A stretch of 64,000 nucleotides of DNA. Origin: G965197675 sp965197675 (GTDB lineage Bacteria > Chloroflexota > Dehalococcoidia > Plut-88900). Below, piece by piece: positions 9,037 to 18,275 of this stretch. Location: the NCBI GenBank assembly GCA_965197675.1, contig OZ240221.1, positions 1,798,001 through 1,862,000 on the forward strand. Direction: 5' to 3'. Position 1 is the first letter of the stretch; each line of letters opens with the position of its first letter. Position numbers and translations under genes: made by a program. The notes under the pieces were generated by a model that worked only from the letters and a program-made list of their open reading frames with translations, had not been told where the DNA came from and searched no databases.

Positions 9037-9300
9037 TTGAAGCACAGAAAAACTCCTCAGCGAGCTGGATTGCTTTGTGCTGTTGCTAGCCCTCGCTGCG
9101 TTGCTGTGGCAGAAACTAGAGAAACCGCTATCGAGGCGGCACTGGAGACTGCTGAGGCGAGTGCAGCCATGTGTGAAAACTGGCAAATGCAAGAGTCCAG
9201 CATGGTAGACTTAGGGCTTTCGTCGAAAGGGAACCTCTCGGACTGGGCCATCGTGGGAAGCCCCAAGGAGTGTATGGAAGTGATAGGGCGCTGTCAGTAG
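9037..9300 (+). pseudogene. C-terminal remnant of an LLM flavin oxidoreductase
   Basis: Open stretch of 87 codons whose second half, MQESSMVDLGLSSKG followed by SDWAIVGSPKECMEVI, matches the end of LLM-class oxidoreductases, where a helix with M-V-D-L-G precedes the WAIVGTPxxCxExI motif. The front two-thirds of the enzyme is missing and the frame stops at I-G-R-C-Q, shorter than in intact proteins, so it is a fragment. It lies upstream of and antisense to the NIPSNAP gene start. Confidence 0.6.
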
Positions 9301-9471
9301 ATAGCTTAACCAACACAAGGGGCTGTAACACAAAGATCAATTTCCCATTCCCTCGGATTGTGATATTAGCTTCGCTAGACTGCATCGTCAAAATGAGATT
9401 CTCCTTGTGAAAGACCTCTTAACATATTAGAATTGCGAGGCAAGGGTTATCAATACTGTATGAGGGGAGAC

Positions 9472-11145
9472 ATGAAAGAGTACGACCTGGTTATTCGTGG
9501 TGGCACTATCGTTGATGGCACAGGCGTCCCCAAATATAAGGCTGACCTGGCAGTGAGAGATGGACGGGTGGCGATGATCAGCGGGGTCATCAATGCAGGC
9601 ACCGCCAAAGAGTTAGATGCCTCCGGATGCATCGTGGCTCCCGGTGCTATCGATCTCCATACTCACTATGATGCTCAGCTAAACTGGGATCCGTACGCAT
9701 CCTTGTCGGGCTGGTTTGGAGTTACCTCTCTTTCTATAGGCCAGTGTGGGTTCGGCTTCGCTCCCACTAAACCCGAAGACCGGGAGCTTAATATGCGGAT
9801 GATGAACCGCATCGAGGCCATACCTCTCGAGTCGATGCGGAAGGGAATGCGTTGGGACTGGACAAGCTACCCAGAATATCTTGACAGCCTGGAGCGCCAG
9901 GGGTTGGGCTTAAATGTCGCATCACTGTTTCCATTCTCGCCATTGCGGGGCTATGTACTTGGCATGCTAGAAGCTCGAGAGAGAACGACTGTCACAGAGG
10001 AGGAGCTTAACCAAATGAAGCAACTCTTCCATGAAGGGATGAAAGCTGGGGCCTTTGGATTCTCTGCCGACAAGAGCCCCGAAGATCGACCAGAAGACGG
10101 CGGATATCTTCCCAGCCACGTAGCTTCCGATGAGGAGTTCCTCGGACTGGCAGAGGTCTTGAGCGAGTTTGGGGTTGGCCATATGGGTTGGACTTCCCCA
10201 AGCCAAGGCCAATCCGATGACACCGAGAGCAAACTCCTTGAAGATATGATGAGGATTAGTGGCAGGCCTTTGCATGCGGTTCTCTTGGGTGTCGACGACG
10301 ACCATAACTGGATAAAATCAGTGAGGTCAAAGGGGCTTCCTCTCTTGATACAGGAGTTGGCAGTCGATATCGAATCGAATTTCAAGTTGGCCGAATACAA
10401 CCTTTTCGACTACATGCCTAGCTGGAGACAGCCCTTCGTAGGCACTCCCGAAGAGCGCATAGCTAAGCTGCGAGACCCCAGCATCCGACCTGCCATGAAG
10501 AAAGACGTGGAGGATCTTCCTTATGTCCGGACAGATTGGAAGCGGGTGAAGGTCTTAGAGGTGATTCACGAACGCAACTACAAGTACGAAGGTCTGAACA
10601 TAGCCCAGATCGCTAAACAGGAAGATAAACACCCCGTCGATGTTCTTCTGGACATAGCCTTGGACGAGAGTCTCCAAACTATCTATAGCCATCCCATGGA
10701 GAACGACGCTGTCGGAAACCGAATCAAAGACCCATATGCTCACGTCTCAGGATCCGATGGCGGCGCCCATACCCGATTCCTGACCATCTGTATGTGGCCT
10801 GTCCATTTCTTGTCCCACTGGATACGCGATGAAGAGCTGATGTCATTGGAAGAGGCCCACTATAAGATAAGCTCCCTGCCTGCATGGTTCGCCGACTTCA
10901 AAGATAGGGGGATGTTGCGAGTAGGGAACTGGGCTGACATCATCGTATACGATCTACAAGAGTTGGGATTGTTGTATGAACGGGCCACGTATGCTAACGA
11001 CTTTCCTGGGGGAGAGCGACGTGTCATACAGAAACCCAAGGGGTTGCGCTATACGATTGTTAACGGCACCGTTACTTTTGAGGAAAACAACTGTACAGGT
11101 GCTTTACCCGGAAAGCTGCTCCGAAGTTACGAGATGGTGGGTTAA
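9472..11145 (+). CDS. N-acyl-D-amino-acid deacylase / D-aminoacylase family amidohydrolase
   Basis: Amidohydrolase-superfamily enzyme of 557 residues, expected to hydrolyse an N-acylated amino acid or similar amide in the cytoplasm. It begins EYDLVIRGGTIVDGTGVP, the beta-sandwich entry typical of this family, then APGAIDLHTHYDAQLNWDP with the HxH metal motif. GASDGGAH-like SGSDGGAHTRF near residue 440 gives the catalytic Asp, and GNWADIIVYD closes the composite sandwich domain. Length is close to that of known D-aminoacylases (about 480-570). The ATG at 9472 is preferred over an upstream TTG at 9433 because an AGGGGAG site precedes it and homology begins immediately. A lipoprotein binding protein gene is convergent 11 bases downstream. 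Confidence 0.85.
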   Translation: MKEYDLVIRGGTIVDGTGVPKYKADLAVRDGRVAMISGVINAGTAKELDASGCIVAPGAIDLHTHYDAQLNWDPYASLSGWFGVTSLSIGQCGFGFAPTKPEDRELNMRMMNRIEAIPLESMRKGMRWDWTSYPEYLDSLERQGLGLNVASLFPFSPLRGYVLGMLEARERTTVTEEELNQMKQLFHEGMKAGAFGFSADKSPEDRPEDGGYLPSHVASDEEFLGLAEVLSEFGVGHMGWTSPSQGQSDDTESKLLEDMMRISGRPLHAVLLGVDDDHNWIKSVRSKGLPLLIQELAVDIESNFKLAEYNLFDYMPSWRQPFVGTPEERIAKLRDPSIRPAMKKDVEDLPYVRTDWKRVKVLEVIHERNYKYEGLNIAQIAKQEDKHPVDVLLDIALDESLQTIYSHPMENDAVGNRIKDPYAHVSGSDGGAHTRFLTICMWPVHFLSHWIRDEELMSLEEAHYKISSLPAWFADFKDRGMLRVGNWADIIVYDLQELGLLYERATYANDFPGGERRVIQKPKGLRYTIVNGTVTFEENNCTGALPGKLLRSYEMVG

Positions 11146-11156
11146 TCCTAGAGTTT

Positions 11157-12374
11157 TTACTGGCTCATCACTTCTTTTCTTAGTCGCTCGTCTATGTGCT
11201 CCCAGTTGTTCACTATGTAGACCCAGTCAGGCATGATTACCATTGCCTCGCGCTCTTCATTGGTCGGAGGAATGAGCACACTGGCATTGGGTCCATATAC
11301 AGTTTTCGAATTGGACATCCAATAGGGGACCTCTTCGGCAAATTCGCCCTGTAACACGGGGTCCAACATGTAATTGATAAAGACCTCAGCCATATCTCGG
11401 TTCTGGGTGCCCCGGACGGTGCACAGGTAGTCCAGGAATACAGGGGTGCCTTCTTCTGGAATCACCATCCCATACTTGTCTGGATCCCTTCTAACCAAGG
11501 AAGAGACCTGTTCAGCGGGATTAATAAAGATGGACACGTCGCCCCTTTCAAGCGCAGCGGTCGCATTGGCTGGTGTATCCCACCACAGAGCAACCCCCCC
11601 TGGTAATTCGAGCAGCTTATCAAAAAGAAGATCCAGACCCTCATCGCTGTAGTACTCGGCTAATCCAGGCTGGTCCTCGACGACTAGAGCTACAGGTCCG
11701 AGAGTATTGTTATGGAAGAAGCCGTCCCAGCCGGTCTGTCCGGCGACCTCAGGCCTCCACAAGTCGGAAAAAGCAGTAGGCGTAAAAGGAACCAGGTCTT
11801 TTCTGTATCCAATGACGCTCAGGCCAACTTCAAATGGAAGCCCGTAGGTCAGATCAATGCCGTCGAATCCAAGTCCCGCTGTTTGTGTATGGTAATCAGT
11901 GAGGTCTGCGACATTAGGAATGTTTTCCAATCGCAGAGGCAGCCATATCTCCTCAGCTAATCCATGGAGAAAGTCATTACTAAAGCAGGTGGTCATATCA
12001 AAGGGCGGTTTATCTTCAGGGGAGGTAGCGATAAGAGCGACGAAGTCTCCAACGACGGGTACAAACTCTATTTTTCCTCCCGTCTCCTCCTCGAATTTTT
12101 TGCCCATGGTGTCTCGGATAGTCTCCATGAAGACTCCGGCATAGATGGCCGCCGTCATCTTCCTACCCTCGAATATCTTCTCGGTTACCGCGGGTGTGGG
12201 TGTGGATGTGGATGTGGATGTCGCTGGGGGCGGTGTCTCCCCTGATGGGACTGGTGTCGGAGTGGCAGGTATCGGTGTGGGTGTGTCATCATCCCCACAT
12301 GCTGCCGCCACCAGCATCACCGTCATTACCACCGCAAGCACCACTACCCATATCCCTTTATTTCTGGTTAACAT
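11157..12374 (-). CDS. Extracellular solute-binding lipoprotein (iron/polyamine-type ABC component)
   Basis: Secreted, lipid-anchored solute-binding protein of 405 residues. The N-terminus has basic residues, a hydrophobic stretch and the lipobox LVAAAC, then a long Thr/Pro linker to about residue 70. The folded part has features of type 2 periplasmic binding proteins: MTAAIYAGVFMETIRDTMGKKFEEETG, a central LTYGLPFEVGLSVIGYRKD and a hinge region with LWWDTPANATAALERGDVSI, close to Fe3+/polyamine binders. The start at 12374 is chosen because a GGAGAG site sits four bases upstream; other ATGs are at 12386 and 12422. No permease or ATPase gene adjoins it, so it is an orphan, unlike normal ABC operons. 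Confidence 0.8.
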   Translation of the reverse strand: MLTRNKGIWVVVLAVVMTVMLVAAACGDDDTPTPIPATPTPVPSGETPPPATSTSTSTPTPAVTEKIFEGRKMTAAIYAGVFMETIRDTMGKKFEEETGGKIEFVPVVGDFVALIATSPEDKPPFDMTTCFSNDFLHGLAEEIWLPLRLENIPNVADLTDYHTQTAGLGFDGIDLTYGLPFEVGLSVIGYRKDLVPFTPTAFSDLWRPEVAGQTGWDGFFHNNTLGPVALVVEDQPGLAEYYSDEGLDLLFDKLLELPGGVALWWDTPANATAALERGDVSIFINPAEQVSSLVRRDPDKYGMVIPEEGTPVFLDYLCTVRGTQNRDMAEVFINYMLDPVLQGEFAEEVPYWMSNSKTVYGPNASVLIPPTNEEREAMVIMPDWVYIVNNWEHIDERLRKEVMSQ

Positions 12375-12498
12375 CTTTCTCTCCATGTTCGAGATTAGGT
12401 TCCATTCTACCCTAAGCGTCAACTCTACCGTTAATCTGCTCTATCCCGACTAACGAAAGTTGTTCCCTTTAGTTAGCCTTCCTGACAAACTTAGAAGT

Positions 12499-12527
12499 TT
12501 GTGATATGCCACTATCGACCCTATAAT
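12499..12527 (+). promoter_or_regulatory. Candidate sigma-70 promoter for the FAD oxidoreductase gene
   Basis: TTGTGA, a 17-base spacer and a perfect TATAAT, oriented toward the gene at 12593. Predicted transcription would start near 12534, giving a leader of about 60 bases. Identified by eye. Confidence 0.5.
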
Positions 12528-12592
12528 TGAGACAGACGTAGGATAAGTGTCATCAACTAGTATCGAACTTAACTAATCAAGGATTTCGTGAC

Positions 12593-13753
12593 TTGAAATC
12601 TGCAGACGTTGTTGTTGTGGGTGCAGGAGTCGCCGGCTGCACTACGGCTTACTTCCTTAGCAAAGAGGGAGTTAGAGTGACGGTGGTGGAACAGGATGCA
12701 GTTGGTAGCCATGCGTCCGGTTTCGCTTTCGGGAATCTGAACTATTACTGGATCTACTACTGGACATCTCAGCTGGGGGTTAATGTTCTCAACAAATTCC
12801 TTGCGGCCGCATTGGAATCATATCGTTTGCATAGCACTCTCTTTCAGGAGTTGTTTGAGAGCACCGGCATAGATACCTACTATCAAGAGGGGATCGAACT
12901 AAACCTAGCCTTCACTGACGACGAGATGAATAGGATAAGGGAAGACGTCGAATGGCAGAAGAAGGGGGGGCTCAAATCAGAGTTGATAGATGGGGATGAA
13001 GTTCACCGGATTGAGCCTCGCATAAGCAATGAGGTAATCGGAGCGGGGGTCATGAACGACGTAGCTGCAGTGGATGCCTACAGGTACGTCTTGTCCCTCA
13101 TCCAAGCGGCCGAGAAGATGGGCGCTACTCAGCGGCAAGGAAAGATTGTTGACATAAAGCAAAACGGCTCCAAACCCTCGTCTGTCATCCTGGAAAGTGG
13201 GGAAATCTCGTGCGATACAGTCGTAATAGCAATGGGGCCTTGGAGCGGACTGGCATCTCAGTGGTTGGACTTCCCCGTGCCGGTGGAACCGGTCAGAGGC
13301 CAGATACTGAGGTTACAGTTCGATCAAGCGCCTCTGGCATGTCCTATGAGCTATATGGACGGCTATGCTGCAAAGGAGGTGGGCCTAGCCAGTAAGCCAG
13401 CAGACGACTTGGTTTGGTGTGGCACCACTTTCGAAAGGGTGGGGTTCGACGAGTCCGCCACACCTGAAGCCATGACCAGTATAATGAAGGGGGCAGTGAG
13501 GGTAGTACCGGCCTTAGAAGATGCTAGACTTGCTCTGCAAACGGCTTGCCTGCGACCATTCTCCTCGGACGAGCTTCCTATCCTAGGAAGGGTGCCGGGT
13601 TGGGATGGGGTATACATGGCCACGGCAGCCGGCGCGGAGGGAATATTGATGAGCCCCTTTTTCGGCCGCGCCATTACGGACTTGATCGTGCGTGGAGAGA
13701 CGAAAGAGGACATCTCACCATTTTCACCTTCCCGATTTGCTCCTGAAGGGTAA
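12593..13753 (+). CDS. DAO-family FAD-dependent oxidoreductase
   Basis: FAD-dependent amine/amino-acid oxidase-type enzyme of 386 residues. It starts with the dinucleotide fold VVVVGAGVAGCTTAYFLSKEG and the acidic strand VTVVEQD, followed by HASGFAFGNLNYYW, where the loop normally contacts the flavin. A C-terminal CLRPFSSDELPILGR and GAEGILMSPFFGRAITDL match the second flavin contact in glycine/D-amino-acid and sarcosine oxidase relatives. The start is a TTG at 12593 with AAGGA upstream; no ATG is available near the beginning of the conserved fold. A promoter-like element lies 66 bases upstream. Likely substrates are secondary amines or D-amino acids, which would fit the acyl-D-amino-acid amidohydrolase nearby, an inference. 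Confidence 0.85.
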   Translation: MKSADVVVVGAGVAGCTTAYFLSKEGVRVTVVEQDAVGSHASGFAFGNLNYYWIYYWTSQLGVNVLNKFLAAALESYRLHSTLFQELFESTGIDTYYQEGIELNLAFTDDEMNRIREDVEWQKKGGLKSELIDGDEVHRIEPRISNEVIGAGVMNDVAAVDAYRYVLSLIQAAEKMGATQRQGKIVDIKQNGSKPSSVILESGEISCDTVVIAMGPWSGLASQWLDFPVPVEPVRGQILRLQFDQAPLACPMSYMDGYAAKEVGLASKPADDLVWCGTTFERVGFDESATPEAMTSIMKGAVRVVPALEDARLALQTACLRPFSSDELPILGRVPGWDGVYMATAAGAEGILMSPFFGRAITDLIVRGETKEDISPFSPSRFAPEG

Positions 13754-14112
13754 TTTCGAGGTGTCTAACCTGGATTCCCCATCTAAATTAAAATAGAAAT
13801 ACCTCGTTGGAGTCTGGAGTGAAGGGGGCTTGCCAATCACCACGGAGGCGTGACTATAGAAGCAAGGATTTGTGCCGCTCAAGGAATATCAAGCGTGGTC
13901 TTTTCCGCCCACCCGCCCAGGCAGGTGGTTCTTGGGGGCACAGTCTCTACCTGGCGGTAGACAGGCCCAAACCCCCAGCCAAAGGGGCATCTCCCTTTGC
14001 AATCCCCATAGACAACAAGGCCTCCTCTGTGGGAGTGTTTCCGATCAAATGGTTCCTCTCGGCAGGACCAGAGTGAGCGGGCTAGTTAGGCTCTATGGTG
14101 GGGGATTTGTGT
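13754..14112 (+). other. Intergenic stretch with GC-rich inverted repeats
   Basis: No gene supported. It contains a short self-complementary stretch (CCACCCGCCCAGGCAGGTGG near 13911) and a second GC-rich segment with CCTGGCGGTAGACAGG. Small open frames on the plus strand are compositionally odd and lack family features. It separates the FAD oxidoreductase from the convergent RraA gene. Confidence 0.4.
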
Positions 14113-14799
14113 CTAATATCGACCTTTGAGCAGTTCCTTTAGTCCTGCCGAGCTGAAGTCGTCCGATCTGCAGAAGTCAATAATCTTAAGCTCGTCTTCC
14201 TCGATCTTCTTGACAGCGGAGGGAATCTCCGGTGCGACCTCTTTGGGAATATTCAGAACTCCGTGCTTGTCACCCATGATGATGTCACCAGGATTAACGG
14301 TCATCCCACCGACGGTTATGGGGACACCGTACTCGACCATGTGCACGTAAGCATGGGAGACCATGACTTCCGTGGCGAATGCAAAGAACCCCAGCTCCCT
14401 CATCTCGTCTAAATCCCGTACGCCACCATCCGTTACAGTACCGACACATCCGATGGCCTTGTGGACATTGCTCTGCACCTCACCCCAATAGGAGCCGATG
14501 ACATTGGGATAGTCCATGTCCTTCAGCACGATCACTCTAGGTTGAGGGACGGTGAGAACGTAATCGACCCACTCATCACGAGAAATTCGCATGTGAGGGC
14601 TTGGGGGACTGCTGGCGCTAATCACCCCAGTGACGGCGTATCCGATCATGTTTCCCAAATCCGGGAAGATGCTCCGAATAGCTGGTGCCATGAACCCTTC
14701 ATTTCTAGGTCTGATGTTGAAGGTCTCGATGGCATTGGCTATGGCGCATGACTGTATCTGTCCAAGCTCCTGAAGCTGGGATAGGGTTAACTCTGACAT
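14113..14799 (-). CDS. RraA-family protein (HMG/CHA aldolase-like)
   Basis: 228-residue protein of the RraA/dimethylmenaquinone-methyltransferase-like fold, now known to include 4-hydroxy-4-methyl-2-oxoglutarate/oxaloacetate aldolases. The signature GTVTDGGVRDLDEM provides the Arg-Asp pair that binds metal and substrate; SYWGEVQSN provides the preceding glycine loop, and GGMTVNPGDIIMGDKHGVLNIP the conserved exit segment. With these residues the aldolase/decarboxylase activity seems plausible, in the cytoplasm, at the end of an aromatic or branched-acid pathway. Start ATG at 14799 with a GAGGAG site upstream. It lies 45 bases downstream of an SDR gene on the same strand, and the two probably form an operon. 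Confidence 0.88.
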   Translation of the reverse strand: MSELTLSQLQELGQIQSCAIANAIETFNIRPRNEGFMAPAIRSIFPDLGNMIGYAVTGVISASSPPSPHMRISRDEWVDYVLTVPQPRVIVLKDMDYPNVIGSYWGEVQSNVHKAIGCVGTVTDGGVRDLDEMRELGFFAFATEVMVSHAYVHMVEYGVPITVGGMTVNPGDIIMGDKHGVLNIPKEVAPEIPSAVKKIEEDELKIIDFCRSDDFSSAGLKELLKGRY

Positions 14800-14844
14800 G
14801 GCTCCTCCTCGGATCGTGGGTTAGCAGTTTTAGAGGACGATGAA

Positions 14845-15621
14845 TCAGGTGAGCGATCGTCCTCCGTCCACGGGTATTACTTGTCCGGTCACCATGTTAG
14901 ACAGATCGCTGGACAAGAAAGCTACCGCCCCGACCATGTCGTCGGGTTCCATCACCCGTGCCATAGGAACCTCGGCCACGTGAGTCTGGTGGAAGACCGG
15001 GTCAGCCAGTCGAGCGGCGATCATTTCCGTGTTGGTAGGCCCAGGAGCTATGGCGTTGACGTTGATCTTGTGTTCTGCCCATTCCACTGCTAACGCCCTG
15101 GTAAGACTGACCACTCCACCCTTGCTGGCTATGTAGGAGGCGAGCGTTCCAGACTTCGGAGCTACGAAAGCCAGCTCGGACGCGGTGTTGATTATTTTGC
15201 CTCCACCTCCTTTTACCATCTCTCGTGCTGCCAGTTGGCAGCCGAAGAAGACTCCCCGAAGGTTCACTTCGTGAACTGCGTTCCACTGCTCAATGGACAT
15301 CTCTAGGGCAGGTGCACGTACAGATACACCAGCGTTGTTCACCATGATGTCCAACGTGCCATAACTGCTGATTGTCGCCGAGATTGCTGATGCAATGGAC
15401 TGTGGATTCCGCACATCTGCTTCCAGTGCCTGGGCGGTTCCGCCTTCACTCTCGATACTCTGTACCGTCTTTGCAGCGTCTCCGCTTCTCTCAGCAAGGT
15501 CTAATATGGTTAGCTTAGCGCCACAGGATGCCAGGCCTTTTGCGATGGCTCCACCTATTCCGCGACTGCCTCCCGTTACGATGGCTACCTTACCTGTTAG
15601 ATCTATCGATTTGCCGGGCAT
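14845..15621 (-). CDS. Short-chain dehydrogenase/reductase
   Basis: Classical SDR of 258 residues. Cofactor loop VTGGSRGIGGAIAKGL (TGxxxGxG), NNAGVSV, catalytic Tyr-Lys in SYIASKGG and the PGPTNTEM segment are all present; ADVRNPQ marks the second cofactor site. The strand ending TILDLAE has an Asp that points to NAD(H) preference. Expected activity is reversible oxidation of a secondary alcohol or keto group. The ATG at 15621 is chosen because AAGGAGG lies upstream and the family start DLTGKVAIVTGG follows; the longer frame to 15723 is repeat-derived. It precedes the RraA gene by 45 bases, suggesting both act in one degradation route. Confidence 0.9.
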   Translation of the reverse strand: MPGKSIDLTGKVAIVTGGSRGIGGAIAKGLASCGAKLTILDLAERSGDAAKTVQSIESEGGTAQALEADVRNPQSIASAISATISSYGTLDIMVNNAGVSVRAPALEMSIEQWNAVHEVNLRGVFFGCQLAAREMVKGGGGKIINTASELAFVAPKSGTLASYIASKGGVVSLTRALAVEWAEHKINVNAIAPGPTNTEMIAARLADPVFHQTHVAEVPMARVMEPDDMVGAVAFLSSDLSNMVTGQVIPVDGGRSLT

Positions 15622-15974
15622 CCCAGCATGCCTCCTTACTTGAAGAATCCTGCTGAGTTTATAGGATTGAAGATGCTGTGGCAACGCGGTCTTGAAATGC
15701 CCAAAATTCCCCGGCTCCTTCACCCTTGGGGGATGAGGTGTCTCCGCTCACCCTGAGCTAGTGGAAAGGTGCCTTCACCCCCTATCCCGTCATTCCCGTG
15801 CCCTCTTTTCCGTCATTCCCGTGCCAAGCACGGGAATCCAGAGGAGGGGTGTTAGAGGTAGGGCATCTAGGCAGCCATGTTCAGTTGACATAGACATCCC
15901 GCTACCTTAGACTTCCCAGTGCATTCCCTCTATGAGCCGTAACGGTGGATTTGTGGTGCTAGTAGGAGGCAGCC
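15622..15974 (+). other. Intergenic stretch carrying a REP-like palindrome
   Basis: About 350 bases between divergent genes. Contains a complete REP-like palindrome at 15811-15843, a half copy at 15787, and a CTCACCCTGAGC motif at 15749 that recurs at 18.5 and 19.2 kb. TAGGAGG near 15963 serves the gene at 15975. No gene seen. Confidence 0.5.
15811..15843. repeat. REP-like palindromic repeat, copy 1
   Basis: CGTCATTCCCGTG, a short loop and CACGGGAATCCAGAG form an inverted repeat. The same unit recurs at 18647, 19245, 28825 (variant) and 29947, always between genes. Confidence 0.75.
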
Positions 15975-17129
15975 ATGGCTGATTTCGATCTCATACTGAA
16001 GGGTGGAGAGGTAATCGATCCGTCTCAGGGCCTTAAGAGTAAGCGAGACGTGGCGGTTAAAGATGGAAAGATCGCGAGTGTAAAGGAAAATATCCCTAAA
16101 GAGCAGAGTGGTGAAGTAATTGATGTAACCGGAAAGCTGGTGACGCCTGGGCTCATCGATGCACATGGTCATTTCGCACTGGATATCGTCCCATTCGAAA
16201 CAGATCCAGACTCCATAAACCTGTCCAATGGAGTTACTACTGCGGTCGATGCCGGAAGTACTGGATGGGCCAACTTTCCAGGGTTCCGGCGCTACATTAT
16301 CAACAAAGTGGATACCCGTATATTTGCCTTCCTTCACCTTTCTGCCATAGGAAGCCACGTCAACGGAGCAATGGGCATACCAGATCTGGAGGACTTTCGT
16401 TATGCCAGGACAGAGGAAGCCATCAAGTGCATCGAAGAGAATAGAGACGTAGTTTTGGGGATCAAGATTCGTCTGGCGCCCGACGGCACCACGGCTAAAT
16501 ATGCCGAGGCCTCATTGAAGATGGCTAGAGAGATCGCTGACCACACGAATACTAAAGTCATGGTCCATGTCATGGACTCCCTGCTGCCCATGGGCGAGCT
16601 ATTCCAGCACCTGAAACCTGGCGATATAGCCACACACATCTTCCAGGGAACTAAGTACAGTGTCCTCAATGATAATGGCTACGTTCAAGACGATGTGCGG
16701 ACGGCTTACAAAGGAGGCTACATCTTCGATACCGCCTGCTTTGCCAAGCACTACTCGATACCCATCTGCAAAACTGCCATTGAGGAGAAGGTCTTGCCCC
16801 ACACTCTCAGCACTGATATAACCGGCACGTGGCCGGGAGACCAGCCTGGCTACCAGATGATGGACATCATGTCACTCTTCCACGCAGCGGGGATGTCGGT
16901 GGATGAAGTCATCAGGTCTGTTACCGTTAACGCGGCATCTTTAATAGGCAAAGAGGACTTGGGTACACTACGCACCGGGGCTGTGGGGGACGTGGCGGTG
17001 TTGGAGCTGGAACAGGGAGACTTCGTATACGACGACAAACTGGGGAACGAGGTAAGGACACCTCAACGCTTTAAGTCCGTACTAACCATCAAGGACGGCA
17101 AGAGGTGGGTGCCTACTAAGACCCTGTAA
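15975..17129 (+). CDS. Amidohydrolase/deacetylase family metallohydrolase (dihydroorotase-like)
   Basis: Cytoplasmic metallohydrolase of 384 residues. ADFDLILKGGEVIDPSQGL is the N-terminal sandwich; VTPGLIDAHGHF gives the HxH motif; VLGIKIRLAP has the Lys likely to be carbamylated as a metal bridge; KVMVHVMDS and ATHIFQG supply metal His residues; and LSTDITG the catalytic Asp. This combination is typical of the dihydroorotase/deacetylase-like group (EF0837-type). Length is normal. A TAGGAGG site precedes the ATG by six bases. The next gene, an amidohydrolase-2 protein, begins 21 bases after the stop, so both are probably one operon and may act in sequence on one substrate. The substrate is unknown. 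Confidence 0.88.
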   Translation: MADFDLILKGGEVIDPSQGLKSKRDVAVKDGKIASVKENIPKEQSGEVIDVTGKLVTPGLIDAHGHFALDIVPFETDPDSINLSNGVTTAVDAGSTGWANFPGFRRYIINKVDTRIFAFLHLSAIGSHVNGAMGIPDLEDFRYARTEEAIKCIEENRDVVLGIKIRLAPDGTTAKYAEASLKMAREIADHTNTKVMVHVMDSLLPMGELFQHLKPGDIATHIFQGTKYSVLNDNGYVQDDVRTAYKGGYIFDTACFAKHYSIPICKTAIEEKVLPHTLSTDITGTWPGDQPGYQMMDIMSLFHAAGMSVDEVIRSVTVNAASLIGKEDLGTLRTGAVGDVAVLELEQGDFVYDDKLGNEVRTPQRFKSVLTIKDGKRWVPTKTL

Positions 17130-17150
17130 GGGCTAGACTGGAGGAGACCT

Positions 17151-18275
17151 TTGGAGCGATACAAGGTTATTTCTGCGGACTCTCACGCCCATGATGGGGC
17201 AGATATATACAAGAATATACCCCCTGAGTATAAACACCAGCTCGCCAAAATTGAGAAGCGAAATGGCGGATCTTACCTGATCCAACCTGGACAGAACCCA
17301 GTCAGGACCGATCTAACCGGGCCACTGCTCACTGAGGAGGATCTGCGGAAGGAGTTTCGAGGAGGTACACTCAGGCCCAACGCCGTAGCCAGTGATCTCG
17401 CTTTCACCGTCCAGGACAGATTGGCCGATCTGGACGAGGATGGAGTCTATGCCGAGATCATCTACAACAACTCGATCTTCAGAACATTCAAGAATCCGGA
17501 TCCAGGATACCAGCAGGCTGCTGCTAAACTTTGCAACGACTATTACATTGATCTATTCAGGGGTCACAGTGACCGCCTTGTTCCTGCAGCGATAGTACCT
17601 CTTGCCGACCTCAGCTTTGCCCTAGAAGAAGTGGAGCGAGTAGCCAAGATGGGATATCGAGCCATGTGTGTCCCCACTACCACGTTCAAACTACCCTACG
17701 ATCGTCCTGACTACGAGCCCTTCTGGTCTGCCGTAGAGGAGGTGGGCGTCCCGCTCAGCTTCCACACCCAGGTCAAAGATGAAAACGAGTTCCCTCTTGA
17801 CTTGGGGGAAGAGGACTCCCATGGGACGGACATGTGGTATCTAGCTGTGGCTATAAAAGATGCCATGAATCCCTTGGTGCAGATGATCGCCTCCGGTGTA
17901 CCTCAGCGTCATCCTAACCTTAAAATCGTCCTGGTGGAGTCGGGTATAGGCTGGGTGGCCTGGTTCCTTAACTTGATGGATGAGCTGTACCAGAAGCGTC
18001 ACATGTGGCACTATCATAAGCTGGAGCTGTTACCTAGCGAATACTTCAAACGGCAGTGCTATGCCACCTTCGGGGACGATGAAGTAGGGCTCCGAAATCT
18101 AGACATAACCGGTGTAGATTCACTTCTGTGGGGCAGTGATTATCCTCACGATGAAGGTACCTTCCCCCATTCCAGGGATGTGATAGAGCGCACCTTCAAA
18201 GATGTGCCAGAAGATGATGCTAGGAAGATACTCGGGGAAAATGCAGCGAAGCTCTACGACATTCCCCTTGATTAA
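17151..18275 (+). CDS. Amidohydrolase family 2 protein (ACMSD-like)
   Basis: 374-residue metal-dependent hydrolase/decarboxylase. VISADSHAHDGADI carries the first metal motif; VPLSFHTQV the central His; HPNLKIVLVESGIGWVAWFL the conserved helix region; and LLWGSDYPHDEGTFPHS the catalytic Asp with its YPH neighbour. The layout is that of ACMSD/gamma-resorcylate decarboxylase relatives. Start is a TTG at 17151, supported by a GGAGGAGA site eight bases upstream and by the immediate family start; no nearby ATG fits. It is translationally close to the metallohydrolase before it. It resembles the gene at 3734 in order of motifs but not enough to call a recent duplication. Confidence 0.87.
   Translation: MERYKVISADSHAHDGADIYKNIPPEYKHQLAKIEKRNGGSYLIQPGQNPVRTDLTGPLLTEEDLRKEFRGGTLRPNAVASDLAFTVQDRLADLDEDGVYAEIIYNNSIFRTFKNPDPGYQQAAAKLCNDYYIDLFRGHSDRLVPAAIVPLADLSFALEEVERVAKMGYRAMCVPTTTFKLPYDRPDYEPFWSAVEEVGVPLSFHTQVKDENEFPLDLGEEDSHGTDMWYLAVAIKDAMNPLVQMIASGVPQRHPNLKIVLVESGIGWVAWFLNLMDELYQKRHMWHYHKLELLPSEYFKRQCYATFGDDEVGLRNLDITGVDSLLWGSDYPHDEGTFPHSRDVIERTFKDVPEDDARKILGENAAKLYDIPLD

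Noticed and set aside
12190..12300. Short GTGTGGATGTGGATGTG repeat region considered as a microsatellite
   Set aside because: It is the Thr/Pro linker of the lipoprotein read on the other strand.
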